A DNA stretch of 59,637 bases from positions 1 through 59,637 of the forward strand of contig JAFGMI010000022.1 of the NCBI GenBank assembly GCA_016927595.1, in the 5' to 3' direction. This document shows positions 33,341 to 41,720 of the stretch, in pieces. The notes beneath the pieces were generated by a model. That model was not told the DNA's origin, ran no database searches, and was given only the letters and a program-made list of their open reading frames with translations. Both the position numbers and the translations under genes were made by a program. Position 1 is the first letter of the stretch. Each line of letters begins with the position of its first letter. Source of the DNA: Melioribacteraceae bacterium. Lineage in GTDB: Bacteria > Bacteroidota > Ignavibacteria > Ignavibacteriales > Melioribacteraceae.

Positions 33341-34267
33341 CTAAATCTTTTTATATCCGATTGTTTTGGGAAAACTCTCCAGCTTGAAAGCCTGAGATAC
33401 ACCATGTAATGTTTCAGAGTAGCCGATAAAGAGATATCCGTTTTTATTCAACGAGTTATAAAGATGGTTCACAACTTTAACCTTTGACTTTGTATCGAAA
33501 TAAATCAGAACATTAGCGCAGAATATCACATCAAAATTAATCATCGTTCTCATTTTAAAATCATCGTAAAGATTTAATTCGTTAAACCTTACCATCGATT
33601 TTATCTTCGGATCGAGTATAAATTCGTTGTCCTGTCTTTCGAAATATTTTTTCAGATAGAATATCGGGATATTTCTAACAGCGTACTCTTTATAAATACC
33701 GCTTCTCGCTTTCTGTAAAACGTCGTTGCTGATATCTGTGCCGATTATTTCAAATGCAAAATCCGGAAATTTCGGTTTGATAAGTTCGTTAATAAGTATT
33801 GCAATTGAATATGCCTCTTCGCCGGAGGAACTGGCGGCACTCCAGATTCTTACTTTTTTATTTAACCCGGATGCTTTCGATTTAATAATATCGGGGATAA
33901 TTTTCTGACCAAGAGCATCCATCTGCGGCTGATTTCTGAAAAAGAAGGTTTCATTAATAGTAATTGTTTCGAAAAGTTCTTTTAATTCAAAGCTCTTTTT
34001 CGAATTCTGATTTATATAATCAAGATACTCTTCGTAAGTATTTAGTTTGAGGTGATTCAGTCTTTTTAATAATCTGCTTTCCAAAAGATATTTTTTGTTA
34101 TCCTGGAAATAGATACCGCAGCTGTTATAAATGAATTCACGCCATCTCTCAAAAGTTCCGAGACTCAGCGTTAAATTGTCGCCGCTGCCAAATGCAGATA
34201 TAACTCTGTTATCAGTTTCCGCTGTTCCGAATACACTTCGTGCAAAGTTACTGTTGTTAAATTCCAC
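33341..34267 (-). CDS. cheR: Chemoreceptor methyltransferase CheR
   Basis: The 308 residues have a CheR N-terminal helical domain (about 40-110) and a SAM-dependent methyltransferase domain (VRIWSAASSSGEEAYSIAIL; DVIFCANVLIYFDTKSKVKV). CheR methylates chemoreceptors. A 35-residue N-terminal tail precedes the family domain. It follows the HEAT protein by 13 bases. Confidence 0.96.
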   Translation of the reverse strand: MEFNNSNFARSVFGTAETDNRVISAFGSGDNLTLSLGTFERWREFIYNSCGIYFQDNKKYLLESRLLKRLNHLKLNTYEEYLDYINQNSKKSFELKELFETITINETFFFRNQPQMDALGQKIIPDIIKSKASGLNKKVRIWSAASSSGEEAYSIAILINELIKPKFPDFAFEIIGTDISNDVLQKARSGIYKEYAVRNIPIFYLKKYFERQDNEFILDPKIKSMVRFNELNLYDDFKMRTMINFDVIFCANVLIYFDTKSKVKVVNHLYNSLNKNGYLFIGYSETLHGVSQAFKLESFPKTIGYKKI

Positions 34268-34280
34268 AATTCATCTGCTA

Positions 34281-35636
34281 TTAGTTGGATAATTGCTGAT
34301 CGAGAAGGAAAGCGGCTCTTTCACGCACTATTTCCTCATCGTCCTCAGCCAGCTGTTTAATTATACTTTCTGATTTACACGGATCAAGGTTTGAGAGGTT
34401 GTCCAGCAGGTTCAACCTGTTCCATACATTCGGATCAGTAATGATTAAATCGCAGGAATCAATAGCTCTTACTTCATCGACAGAAAAAAGAAGATCGCAA
34501 GCCGATGTTCTCACTTCGTCATTCTCGCTTTTCATCTGTTCGACCAGCTCATCTATTAATGTATTAAGACTGCCGTTCAATTTCAGTTGTTCAAACTGGT
34601 TATTACCCACAAAGATCAGTTCTTTAATGAACGTGAATAACTCCACGTTATTTTTATTTCCTCTCTTAAGATAATCGGGAACTTTTAGGATAAATTCTTC
34701 AAGATTATCGGCGAAAAAAGTTTTAATTCTTTCATCCAGCTCTAAATTAATGCTGAATACTTTCAGGTATACCGGCAGCAGATCAATATCCGGATTGTTT
34801 GAGACGACATTCAGCGCCGCGTTAATATACTTTTTCTCGATCGCATCTATCAGTAAAATAATTTTATTGGCAGTTTTATCGTCAATAAGGATTTTAGCTT
34901 CAAAATTGCTTTTAATGTTAAAAATTGACTGAACCAGAGGACCTACGAGAAAGGGATCAGCATTTTTAAGTTCGGAAATAAGAATTCCCAATGCGTTTGT
35001 ATTACCTATAATTCCAAGACTTTCAATAATTGCGTATCGGGTAAGTTCATCCTCGCTCCTGTAAATGTGCAGCAGAAAGTCCTGTACGCTTCCCGAACCG
35101 ATTTTTCCCAGTGCTTCGATTACCGTGGGTTTGTAAAGATCATTTACTTTATAAAAAGGGGTTATATGTCTTACTGCAGGTTCATATTTCAAATTACCGA
35201 GGCATTCCAGGCAAGCCAGTATAACGTTAAAGTCCTTGTTTGTTTTCAGAACTTCGATCACTTTTTCTGCAGGTTCAGGATTTCCGATTAAACCCAGAAT
35301 ATCAATGACGAATTTTTTATCGTCGTTATTGCCAGCATCAATATAATCCGACAATGCTTTAACGGATTTGTTGCCGTTTTTAAGTAAAATATCGCCAACG
35401 AAATTTCGGACACTTATGTTACCGGAACTTACGTAACCGGTTATTAAACCGGGTATGCTGGGATTATCGAGAGTTGTAAGTAAAATGGAAAGCGAGTTCC
35501 TGACACCTTTATCCGGATCTTCGACTAGTTTTACAAGTTTCAGAAGTGTTTCTTCGTCGGGTGCTTCGTAGAAATATTTTTCTATTTCCTGGCGCCTTAC
35601 ATCTGCATCATTTGAATAAAGATTACTATTTACCAT
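34281..35636 (-). CDS. HEAT-repeat protein at the head of the che operon
   Basis: The 451 residues form a run of HEAT-like helical repeats (for example DPDKGVRNSLSILLTTLDNP, GNISVRNFVGDILLKNGNKS, ELTRYAIIESLGIIGNTNAL). No membrane helix or catalytic motif is seen. It is the first gene of the unit that continues with cheR and the two cheY genes. HEAT repeats usually bind proteins, so a scaffold role in the chemotaxis array or motor is plausible but only inferred. PBS-lyase HEAT family members without the enzyme also look like this. Confidence 0.8.
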   Translation of the reverse strand: MVNSNLYSNDADVRRQEIEKYFYEAPDEETLLKLVKLVEDPDKGVRNSLSILLTTLDNPSIPGLITGYVSSGNISVRNFVGDILLKNGNKSVKALSDYIDAGNNDDKKFVIDILGLIGNPEPAEKVIEVLKTNKDFNVILACLECLGNLKYEPAVRHITPFYKVNDLYKPTVIEALGKIGSGSVQDFLLHIYRSEDELTRYAIIESLGIIGNTNALGILISELKNADPFLVGPLVQSIFNIKSNFEAKILIDDKTANKIILLIDAIEKKYINAALNVVSNNPDIDLLPVYLKVFSINLELDERIKTFFADNLEEFILKVPDYLKRGNKNNVELFTFIKELIFVGNNQFEQLKLNGSLNTLIDELVEQMKSENDEVRTSACDLLFSVDEVRAIDSCDLIITDPNVWNRLNLLDNLSNLDPCKSESIIKQLAEDDEEIVRERAAFLLDQQLSN

Positions 35637-35678
35637 TTTCCACTTTTAATTATTTTCTTGTTATACGACAAAATCAAT

Positions 35679-35703
35679 GCCTGAATTTATTTGAAATTCA
35701 GGC
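35679..35703 (-). terminator. Possible terminator between the MCP and che units
   Basis: On the minus strand GCCTGAAT and ATTCAGGC form an 8-base stem with a 9-base loop, about 55 bases past the MCP stop codon. The following bases ATTGATTTTGT are only modestly U-rich, so termination may be partial. Confidence 0.5.
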
Positions 35704-35757
35704 TGAAAAAGCAATATTTTAACAAAAAAATGAACACATTTAAGCAACTGAATAATA

Positions 35758-37842
35758 TTAGCCATTATTATATGATATTATCTTACCGTTGCTTCTTACA
35801 GCGTATTTATCCGCAGTTTTAGCGTTTATTTTAAACCTTGCAATCAACTTCTGTAATTTTTCCGTCATGTTAAGAAGTTCTTCCGAAGAACGTGCAATCT
35901 GCTGTGTGCCCACAGCACTTTGTTCGGTTACCTTGGCTATACCTTCTATATTTTTGCTTATAAGTTCGGCTGATGATGACTGTTCTTCACTTGCAGCTGC
36001 AACCTGAACAGCAATATCAACAACTTTTGAAGCACCGGTTATCAGTTCCTGAAGCACACTGCTCGCCCTGGAAGCGAGTCCTTTACCTTTCTCAACTTCT
36101 TCTGTACCCTGCTTCATCGAAGAAACTGCATTTGACGTATCATTCTGAATCTGTTTGATCATATCTGCAATTTCTTTGGTCGCTTTCGTTGTTCTTTCAG
36201 CAAGTTTACGGACTTCATCAGCAACAACAGCAAATCCTCTTCCCTGCTCACCGGCTCTCGCTGCTTCTATAGCTGCATTGAGTGCAAGCAGATTAGTCTG
36301 ATCGGCGATATCATCTATTACCTGTATAATTTCTCCGATCTGATCACTGTTTTTACCCAGCTGTTCAACTGTCCTGGCTGATTCTTCAACAACATCGGCG
36401 ATTCGCATCATTCCGGTAATCGTTTCTTCAACCACAGAACCGCCTTCATGAGCCTTAGATCCTGATTCCTTCGCCGTTTCAGCTGCAAAAGAAGCGTTCT
36501 TCGTATTCTCGAGAATCGTTCTTGTCATTTCATCAACCGATGTAGAAACTTCGGCCGCCTGCGTGGTTTGTTCCTGAGCACCTGCAGCCATCTGCTCTGA
36601 ACTTGAAGAGATCTCGTTAGCGGTCTGCATTACCAGATTTGCGCTTTCGGCAACTTCGCTCAATGCAACATTCAGCGAATCAGCAAGCTGATTAACATTG
36701 TTTTTCATTTGAGCGTAGTAGCCTTTGTAATTTCCTTCAATTTTTCTTGTAAAGTCGCCTTTTGCCATTGCATTCAGGATTTCGGCAGATTCATTCAACG
36801 GAAGAACAATTGTTTCCAGAATGGAATTTATGCCGTCAATCAGTTGCTGCCAGCTACCTGAGAAGTTTTTACTATTTCCCCTCACTTCCAGATTGCCGTT
36901 TCTGTTTGCTTCAACTATTTTTGCCGCTTCTCTTGTAATATTTTCAGTAATATCCACAACCTTATTAAATGCATGTGCCAGGGCATCTGCATCCGACGCA
37001 GGTTCTACTTTTGTAAATTTTCCGGATACAATATCTTCGGCAACATTAATTTTTTCCTGCTGTGCATCCCGGAGTGCAATTAACGACTCGGTTAATTCCC
37101 CGATTTCGTCGTTGGAATCCTTTATCAGCACATGATTGTAATTGCCCAGAGAGAAATCTTTCAGAAGGTTGTTTATTTTGTTCAGCGGCTTCGAGACATA
37201 AGGAGCCAGGTAAAATGTGCTTATCAGATATATGGATGTGCCGAGCAGTATTGTAAGGATGAGTACAAGTTCAGCTTTGGCTACGTTCGAATCGATATTG
37301 GCATTTAACCTGTCTGCTTTAACAGCCAGGTCTTTCAGTATTCCATCGAATTTAACCAACATCTCGCTGCCAAGTTCTTCTCCGGATGTGGTTGCAATAT
37401 CGGCTGCCATCATAAAGTTTTTTGTTACTGAAGCGCTGACAATAGCATCGGCAACAATAGATTTATAATCGCCCCAGATACCATTAACAGCTTTTAATTG
37501 ATCTTTAATACCGGCATCGAATTCGCCGTTGAGAAGTGTGCTGAATGTACTATCGACTTCAGCCTTTTTTTCATTGAATGCAGCATAATTATCTGCAAAC
37601 TTTGATTCAAATTCAGGCATAGACATCTGAAGCATAATAAACTGGATTGATCTGAAATTTGTATGAATATGATCAATATTATTTTTCGGCTTAACGTACT
37701 CCACCACAACTTCCTCATTAGCATCATTAATGCCGGAAAGCTGGAAGAACTGCAGTAAAAGCGACATGCCTGCAATCATTCCAAGTAAGGTATATCCTCC
37801 CTGAATTTTTCTTACGAACTTAACGTTTTTCAAAAAATTCAT
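35758..37842 (-). CDS. Methyl-accepting chemotaxis protein
   Basis: The 694 residues have a membrane helix at about 15-35, a helical periplasmic sensor domain of about 150 residues, a second helix at about 190-212, HAMP-like segments from there (at least two are suggested by repeated [18 protein letters not shown]-like patterns), and a C-terminal signalling domain with the hairpin tip [20 protein letters not shown], then [20 protein letters not shown]. No xWxxF tether is at the C-terminus. It follows a TonB-C protein gene by 22 bases, so both probably share the sigma28 promoter at 38837. Confidence 0.96.
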   Translation of the reverse strand: MNFLKNVKFVRKIQGGYTLLGMIAGMSLLLQFFQLSGINDANEEVVVEYVKPKNNIDHIHTNFRSIQFIMLQMSMPEFESKFADNYAAFNEKKAEVDSTFSTLLNGEFDAGIKDQLKAVNGIWGDYKSIVADAIVSASVTKNFMMAADIATTSGEELGSEMLVKFDGILKDLAVKADRLNANIDSNVAKAELVLILTILLGTSIYLISTFYLAPYVSKPLNKINNLLKDFSLGNYNHVLIKDSNDEIGELTESLIALRDAQQEKINVAEDIVSGKFTKVEPASDADALAHAFNKVVDITENITREAAKIVEANRNGNLEVRGNSKNFSGSWQQLIDGINSILETIVLPLNESAEILNAMAKGDFTRKIEGNYKGYYAQMKNNVNQLADSLNVALSEVAESANLVMQTANEISSSSEQMAAGAQEQTTQAAEVSTSVDEMTRTILENTKNASFAAETAKESGSKAHEGGSVVEETITGMMRIADVVEESARTVEQLGKNSDQIGEIIQVIDDIADQTNLLALNAAIEAARAGEQGRGFAVVADEVRKLAERTTKATKEIADMIKQIQNDTSNAVSSMKQGTEEVEKGKGLASRASSVLQELITGASKVVDIAVQVAAASEEQSSSAELISKNIEGIAKVTEQSAVGTQQIARSSEELLNMTEKLQKLIARFKINAKTADKYAVRSNGKIISYNNG

Positions 37843-37864
37843 TTTCTACTCGCTTTTAATTTAT

Positions 37865-38245
37865 TTAAGACAATTTAAAATCTATCATCAAAGTTAGTTT
37901 TACTTTTATCGGTTGTCCTTTTGACTTCCCGGGTTCAAACCTTGAAGTTTTTACGGCTTCCACCGCAGCTTCGCCGCATCCATAGCCGATATCTTTTACT
38001 ACTTTTACATCATTAACTTTACCGGCTTCGTCTATAAAGGCAAGCACGTATACTTTACCTTCGATCTTGTTTGTACTTGCTAACACCGGGTACTCAATAT
38101 TTTTTATAACTGAGCTCATTCCGCCAACTGGTTTAGGCATTACTTCGGCGAATGCCGCATATTCTTCATTCTCCTTATTACTGTTTGCAATTAAGATTGA
38201 GCTGAATAAGATAACTGATAAAAAGATTGATATTACTTGCTTCAT
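37865..38245 (-). CDS. Secreted TonB C-terminal domain protein (second copy)
   Basis: The 126 residues have a signal peptide (MKQVISIFLSVILFSSILIA) and a TonB_C-like domain at about 50-125 (KIEGKVYVLAFIDEAGKVND; EAVKTSRFEPGKSKGQPIKV). It also has a VMPKPVGGMSSVIKNIEYP segment like that before the domain in Bacteroidota TonB proteins. It lacks the membrane anchor and long Pro-rich spacer of true TonB. It is a close paralogue of 38403-38792 and lies just upstream of the MCP gene. Confidence 0.82.
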   Translation of the reverse strand: MKQVISIFLSVILFSSILIANSNKENEEYAAFAEVMPKPVGGMSSVIKNIEYPVLASTNKIEGKVYVLAFIDEAGKVNDVKVVKDIGYGCGEAAVEAVKTSRFEPGKSKGQPIKVKLTLMIDFKLS

Positions 38246-38267
38246 AGTTGTTCCTTTTTGTTATTTA

Positions 38268-38294
38268 TTATCGATCATTTATTAATTATTTAAA
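38268..38294 (-). promoter_or_regulatory. Weak sigma28-like element before the second TonB-C gene
   Basis: The minus strand reads TTTA-N15-ATCGATAA, a partial match to the TAAA-N15-TTCGATAA form found at fliC and at the first TonB-C gene. It lies after a terminator, where a second promoter for TonB-C2 and the MCP would be useful. The match is weaker, so the call is tentative. Confidence 0.3.
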
Positions 38295-38332
38295 GATGCT
38301 GGTATTTAAAAATCTGTTTACTGCAGATGGAT

Positions 38333-38371
38333 AAAAAAAACCAAAGACCCCTCTTTTAATGGAAGGGTCTT
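38333..38371 (-). terminator. Rho-independent terminator after the first TonB-C gene
   Basis: On the minus strand AAGACCC and GGGTCTT form a 7-base stem, followed by TTGGTTTTTTTT. It lies 32 bases past the stop codon of the 38403-38792 gene and should end most transcripts before the second TonB-C gene and the MCP. Confidence 0.85.
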
Positions 38372-38402
38372 GTATTCAATTCCCATTTTATCTGTGTAAT
38401 GC

Positions 38403-38792
38403 CTATGATAGTTTGAATTCAATAGGCAGAGAAAGTTTTACTTTAACGTTTTTCCCTTTATTCTTACCGGGTGTAAATTTTGCAGCCATAACAGCAGCTG
38501 CAGCAGCTTCATCACAACCGGCTCCGATTCCTCTAACAACTTTTACATCAGTGCAATTGCCGTTTTCGTCTATATAGGCTAAAACATACACTCTACCCTG
38601 AGTGTTTGTTTTTTGTGCGGTTTCAGGATATTTAACATTTTTTATTATAGCACCCATGCCTCCAACAGGTTCTGGCATTACTTCAGCAAATGCAAGGTAT
38701 TCCTCTTCTCCCATAACCGGTTCGGCTGAAAGCTGTACCAAAAGAACGAAGGAAAAAATTAAGCAGATGGAAAAACTTATTTTACTGCGCAT
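38403..38792 (-). CDS. Secreted TonB C-terminal domain protein (first copy)
   Basis: The 129 residues have a signal peptide ending near LSAEP and a TonB_C-like domain (TQGRVYVLAYIDENGNCTDV; AAVMAAKFTPGKNKGKNVKV). As in its paralogue, MPEPVGGMGAIIKNVKYP comes first. Two Cys residues (in NCTDV and AGCDEA) may form a disulphide; the paralogue keeps only the second. No membrane anchor or catalytic site is present. A strong sigma28-type promoter lies upstream, so it belongs with the late flagellar genes. True TonB is unlikely; a periplasmic or envelope role in motility is inference. Confidence 0.83.
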   Translation of the reverse strand: MRSKISFSICLIFSFVLLVQLSAEPVMGEEEYLAFAEVMPEPVGGMGAIIKNVKYPETAQKTNTQGRVYVLAYIDENGNCTDVKVVRGIGAGCDEAAAAAVMAAKFTPGKNKGKNVKVKLSLPIEFKLS

Positions 38793-38836
38793 TTTGACTC
38801 TCCTTGTCCGTATAAGTTATACAAATCCTATTATTA

Positions 38837-38863
38837 TTATCGAAGCCTTTACGGATTAGTTTA
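38837..38863 (-). promoter_or_regulatory. Candidate sigma28 (FliA) promoter for the TonB-C/MCP genes
   Basis: The minus strand reads TAAA, 15 bases, then TTCGATAA. This matches the FliA consensus TAAA-N15-GCCGATAA in 10 of 12 positions with exact spacing. The same two boxes occur upstream of fliC. The leader would be about 35 nt and carries an AAGGAG ribosome site. Confidence 0.7.
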
Positions 38864-38925
38864 GGGATAAATTATAATTAATTTGAGAAAAGTTTCGGAA
38901 GAGTTAAAGTGATACCGGTTCTTGA

Positions 38926-40326
38926 TTATCTGGCTTTATCTTCGAGTGTTTTTTTGAGATGAATTCCCAATTGTTCCATTCTATATCTTAGTTTAGACCT
39001 CGATAATCCAAGCACTTTTGCTGCATGTACCTGATTGCCGTCCGTTATTTTAAGCGTGTCTTCGATCAGTTTTTTAAGAACAACATCAATTTTTACACCA
39101 TCCGACGGGACCTTAAGTATAAATTCATCAAGTTTTGCGTATGGATCCGCCTTCACTGACTGCAGACTCAAATCCTGTGCTTTCAGTTCATTTTCTTCCA
39201 TTAGCAGGACACCCCGTTCAATTACATTCCTCAATTCCCGAATATTACCCTTCCAAGCATATGAAGTAATCATCTCCAGAGCATCGGGTGAAATTGTTGC
39301 TTTTTCACTCTGGAATCTGCTCGTAAATTCATTTAGAAATGCATACGCTAATAAAGGAATATCTTCTTTTCTATCCCGCAGCGACGGCATTTTAACATAG
39401 GCTACGTTGAGTCTGTAGAACAAGTCCTCTCTGAAATTTCCGTTTTTCACTTCGTTCTCGAGGTTCTTATTCGTAGCGGCTATAACCCTTACGTCGACTT
39501 TAATTTCACGTTCGCCGCCAACTCTGTAAAAATTCTTTTCCTGGAGCACACGCAGTAATTTTACCTGCAGATCGAGTGTTAATTCAGCTACTTCATCGAG
39601 AAGAATTGTACCGCCGTCAGCCAGTTCGAACTTGCCTAGTTTTGTTTTTTGAGCGGCACCGGTAAAGGCACCTTTCTCGTGACCGAAAAATTCGCTTTCA
39701 GCCAGTTCCTTTGGTATCGCAGCGCAGTTGATCTGGATAAATCTTCCGTTTGCACGCGGACTGTTCTGATGAATATATTTTGCAATCATTTCCTTCCCGG
39801 TACCGCTTTCGCCCTCAATTAAAATAGTTGTATCGGGAGACTTTGCCACTTTTTCTGCGTAGGTAAGAATTTTATTTATCTGCCTGCTTTTCCCGAAGAA
39901 TTCGCGCGTCAGCCTGTCCTCTTCGAGCAGACTATGCAATTTATTTACTTCCCTGCTAAGTTCAATTTTTTCGGATATTTTGCCGAGTATTATCTTTAAC
40001 TGTTCTAAATCAATCGGTTTCAGCAGAAAATCCTGGGCGCCGGTTTTAATTGCTTTTACAGCTATATTAACATCTGCATAGCCTGTAATCATAACAACCG
40101 GGACGGATATTCCGGATTGTCTTAATTCTTTTAAAATTTCTATTCCATTATGCGTTGTTAAATATATATCGAGCAGAATAATGTCGGGATCGAATCTTTT
40201 TATGTAATCCTGAACATCGCCCCCATTCAAACAGACTTCTACATCATACCCTAATTTTAAAAGAGCTTTCTTAAGAGAGATACTTACAAGATTATCATCA
40301 TCAATTATTAGTATTTTAAGAGTCAT
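38926..40326 (-). CDS. Sigma54-dependent response regulator, FlgR/FlrC type
   Basis: The 466 residues form a complete NtrC-family activator. The receiver domain has phospho-site D53 (IILLDIYLTTHNG). The AAA+ domain has Walker A GESGTGKEMIA (about 170) and the sigma54-contact loop GAFTGA (about 219). The C-terminal Fis-type HTH is NQVHAAKVLGLSRSKLRYRM. It follows the histidine kinase gene by 10 bases. It most likely activates the sigma54-type promoters of the flagellar operons in this window; that link is inferred from context. Confidence 0.93.
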   Translation of the reverse strand: MTLKILIIDDDNLVSISLKKALLKLGYDVEVCLNGGDVQDYIKRFDPDIILLDIYLTTHNGIEILKELRQSGISVPVVMITGYADVNIAVKAIKTGAQDFLLKPIDLEQLKIILGKISEKIELSREVNKLHSLLEEDRLTREFFGKSRQINKILTYAEKVAKSPDTTILIEGESGTGKEMIAKYIHQNSPRANGRFIQINCAAIPKELAESEFFGHEKGAFTGAAQKTKLGKFELADGGTILLDEVAELTLDLQVKLLRVLQEKNFYRVGGEREIKVDVRVIAATNKNLENEVKNGNFREDLFYRLNVAYVKMPSLRDRKEDIPLLAYAFLNEFTSRFQSEKATISPDALEMITSYAWKGNIRELRNVIERGVLLMEENELKAQDLSLQSVKADPYAKLDEFILKVPSDGVKIDVVLKKLIEDTLKITDGNQVHAAKVLGLSRSKLRYRMEQLGIHLKKTLEDKAR

Positions 40327-40336
40327 TTCAAATCCG

Positions 40337-41035
40337 CTATTTATTTACATCAAATGATATGGTAAAAACTGTTCCTACACCGAGTTCACTTTTAAAACTT
40401 AATTTAGCACCAAATTCTTCCAGAAGCGATCTGCAAACAGTTAAACCCAGACCGGTGCCGGTAGGTTTGCTTGTGAAAAAATCATCAAAAATCTTCCCCT
40501 GATTCTCCTGTGAAATACCAACACCATCATCCTCAACCTGCCAGTGCATGGTCTTCAAATCAGCATCCTCGGAAATAAAAGTACTCACTTTAACATTCCC
40601 TTTGATACTACAAGCATCAACAGCGTTTGTAATCAAATTGAGAAGCACCTGAAGAAGCTTATTCTGGTTAATTAATAAATTAGGAAGGTCTTCAGATAGA
40701 TTGGTTTTTATTTCGATGTTTTTTTTGGATGCTTTCACGCTGAGCAGGTGAACAGCATTCATTGTCAGTTCATTTAATGACACCGACTCGAGCTCACTGT
40801 TGCTCCTTCGGGCATATTGAAGCAGATTTTCTATAAGATCTTCAATCCGCCCCATAGCAATCAGGCAGTCGTCTATCGATTCATTAACATCCCCCGGCAG
40901 TTCCTTTTCATAATAACGCACAAGGTCAAGGTTCAATCTGATTGCAGAAAGCGGATTGCGTATTTCATGAAGCAGACCTGCGGTTAATTTCCCCAGCAGT
41001 TTAAGTTTATTATTCTGAATCGAATCAGATGTCAT
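40337..41035 (-). CDS. Soluble histidine kinase, FlgS/NtrB type
   Basis: The 232 residues hold only the transmitter: an H-box with H23 (GKLTAGLLHEIRNPLSAI), an N-box (LLNLITNAVDACS), G1 (VEDDGVGIS) and G2 (GTGLGLTVC). All motifs are intact. There is no membrane helix or PAS domain, so it should sense the cytoplasmic state directly or through a partner. In Campylobacter and Helicobacter the soluble kinase FlgS senses the assembled export apparatus and MS ring, and phosphorylates FlgR. The same role is plausible here. Confidence 0.92.
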   Translation of the reverse strand: MTSDSIQNNKLKLLGKLTAGLLHEIRNPLSAIRLNLDLVRYYEKELPGDVNESIDDCLIAMGRIEDLIENLLQYARRSNSELESVSLNELTMNAVHLLSVKASKKNIEIKTNLSEDLPNLLINQNKLLQVLLNLITNAVDACSIKGNVKVSTFISEDADLKTMHWQVEDDGVGISQENQGKIFDDFFTSKPTGTGLGLTVCRSLLEEFGAKLSFKSELGVGTVFTISFDVNK

Positions 41036-41127
41036 TAAGGAAATACTTGTTTGATTATAAGTTTAAACAAATATTATTAATTGGATACTAATTATCAACT
41101 TGAATTTTAGAAATGACTTTAGGAGAG

Positions 41128-41150
41128 AGCGGAGATTGTTACTCTCCGCT
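41128..41150 (-). terminator. Hairpin over the flgM stop codon, possible terminator
   Basis: AGCGGAGA and TCTCCGCT form an 8-base stem with a 7-base loop that includes the flgM stop codon. No proper U-tract follows on the minus strand. It may stabilise the 3' end or give partial termination before the kinase gene. Confidence 0.4.
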
Positions 41151-41384
41151 TATTTCTTTCAATATTTCCTCTGCAACTTTAGTGATTACTGCATCTGAAT
41201 TATAATAACCCGTTTGCATTTTCTCTTTGATGCTTTGAAGTCTTGCCTGACTTGCAGTATTCATAGTTTTGGCTAATCCTGAAATTTCTAATTTATCCTT
41301 TGGAGCCGGAGCCTCAGTTTTGGTCGCTTTTACAGTATTATCGCTCGGGATAAATACTTTAGATATTATTGGATTAACTTTCAT
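41139..41384 (-). CDS. flgM: Anti-sigma28 factor FlgM
   Basis: The 81 residues match FlgM: a disordered N-terminus, DKLEISGLAKTMN in the middle (like the DRVELSS box) and the sigma28-binding C-terminal helices (ARLQSIKEKMQTGYYNSDAV, then ITKVAEEIL). FlgM holds FliA until it is exported through the finished hook. It is the last gene of the fliS-fliD unit, 4 bases after the FliT/FlgN-like gene. Confidence 0.88.
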   Translation of the reverse strand: MKVNPIISKVFIPSDNTVKATKTEAPAPKDKLEISGLAKTMNTASQARLQSIKEKMQTGYYNSDAVITKVAEEILKEISGE

Positions 41385-41388
41385 CTAA

Positions 41389-41718
41389 TTACCTCGAATA
41401 TTGTGCAATTTTCTTTTTATTTGACACCGATCGCAGATTATCTGCCAGGACGTTCCTTTCCTCGCCAAATTTCTTAACTATATTATCGTATTTATTTTCA
41501 ATTTGTTTAGCTAAAAATAATAATTCTTCATCATTTTTTTTCAGATCTGAAGACTGATAACCGGCAGTTAGTTCTTCCCTGAGCTTGTGAATAAGTATCA
41601 TGTTAGATTTTGCTCTGAAAAAATGCTCGTCGAAATCGTCAGTAGTAATTCTGTCCAGATCGGCTATTACTTCATTAAATAAATTTTTCAGGTTATGTAT
41701 TTTATATTCTAAATGCAT
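41389..41718 (-). CDS. FliT/FlgN-like flagellar export chaperone (tentative)
   Basis: The 109 residues (from the ATG at 41718) are charged and helical with no membrane segment, the size and look of FliT or FlgN. FliT usually lies after fliS/fliD, and FlgN next to flgM; this gene lies between fliD and flgM, so context fits both. The end KKKIAQYSR resembles the FlgN C-terminus (YxR-type). It should escort FliD or FlgK/FlgL to the export gate. A GTG one codon upstream could also start it. Confidence 0.6.
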   Translation of the reverse strand: MHLEYKIHNLKNLFNEVIADLDRITTDDFDEHFFRAKSNMILIHKLREELTAGYQSSDLKKNDEELLFLAKQIENKYDNIVKKFGEERNVLADNLRSVSNKKKIAQYSR

Positions 41719-41720
41719 CA

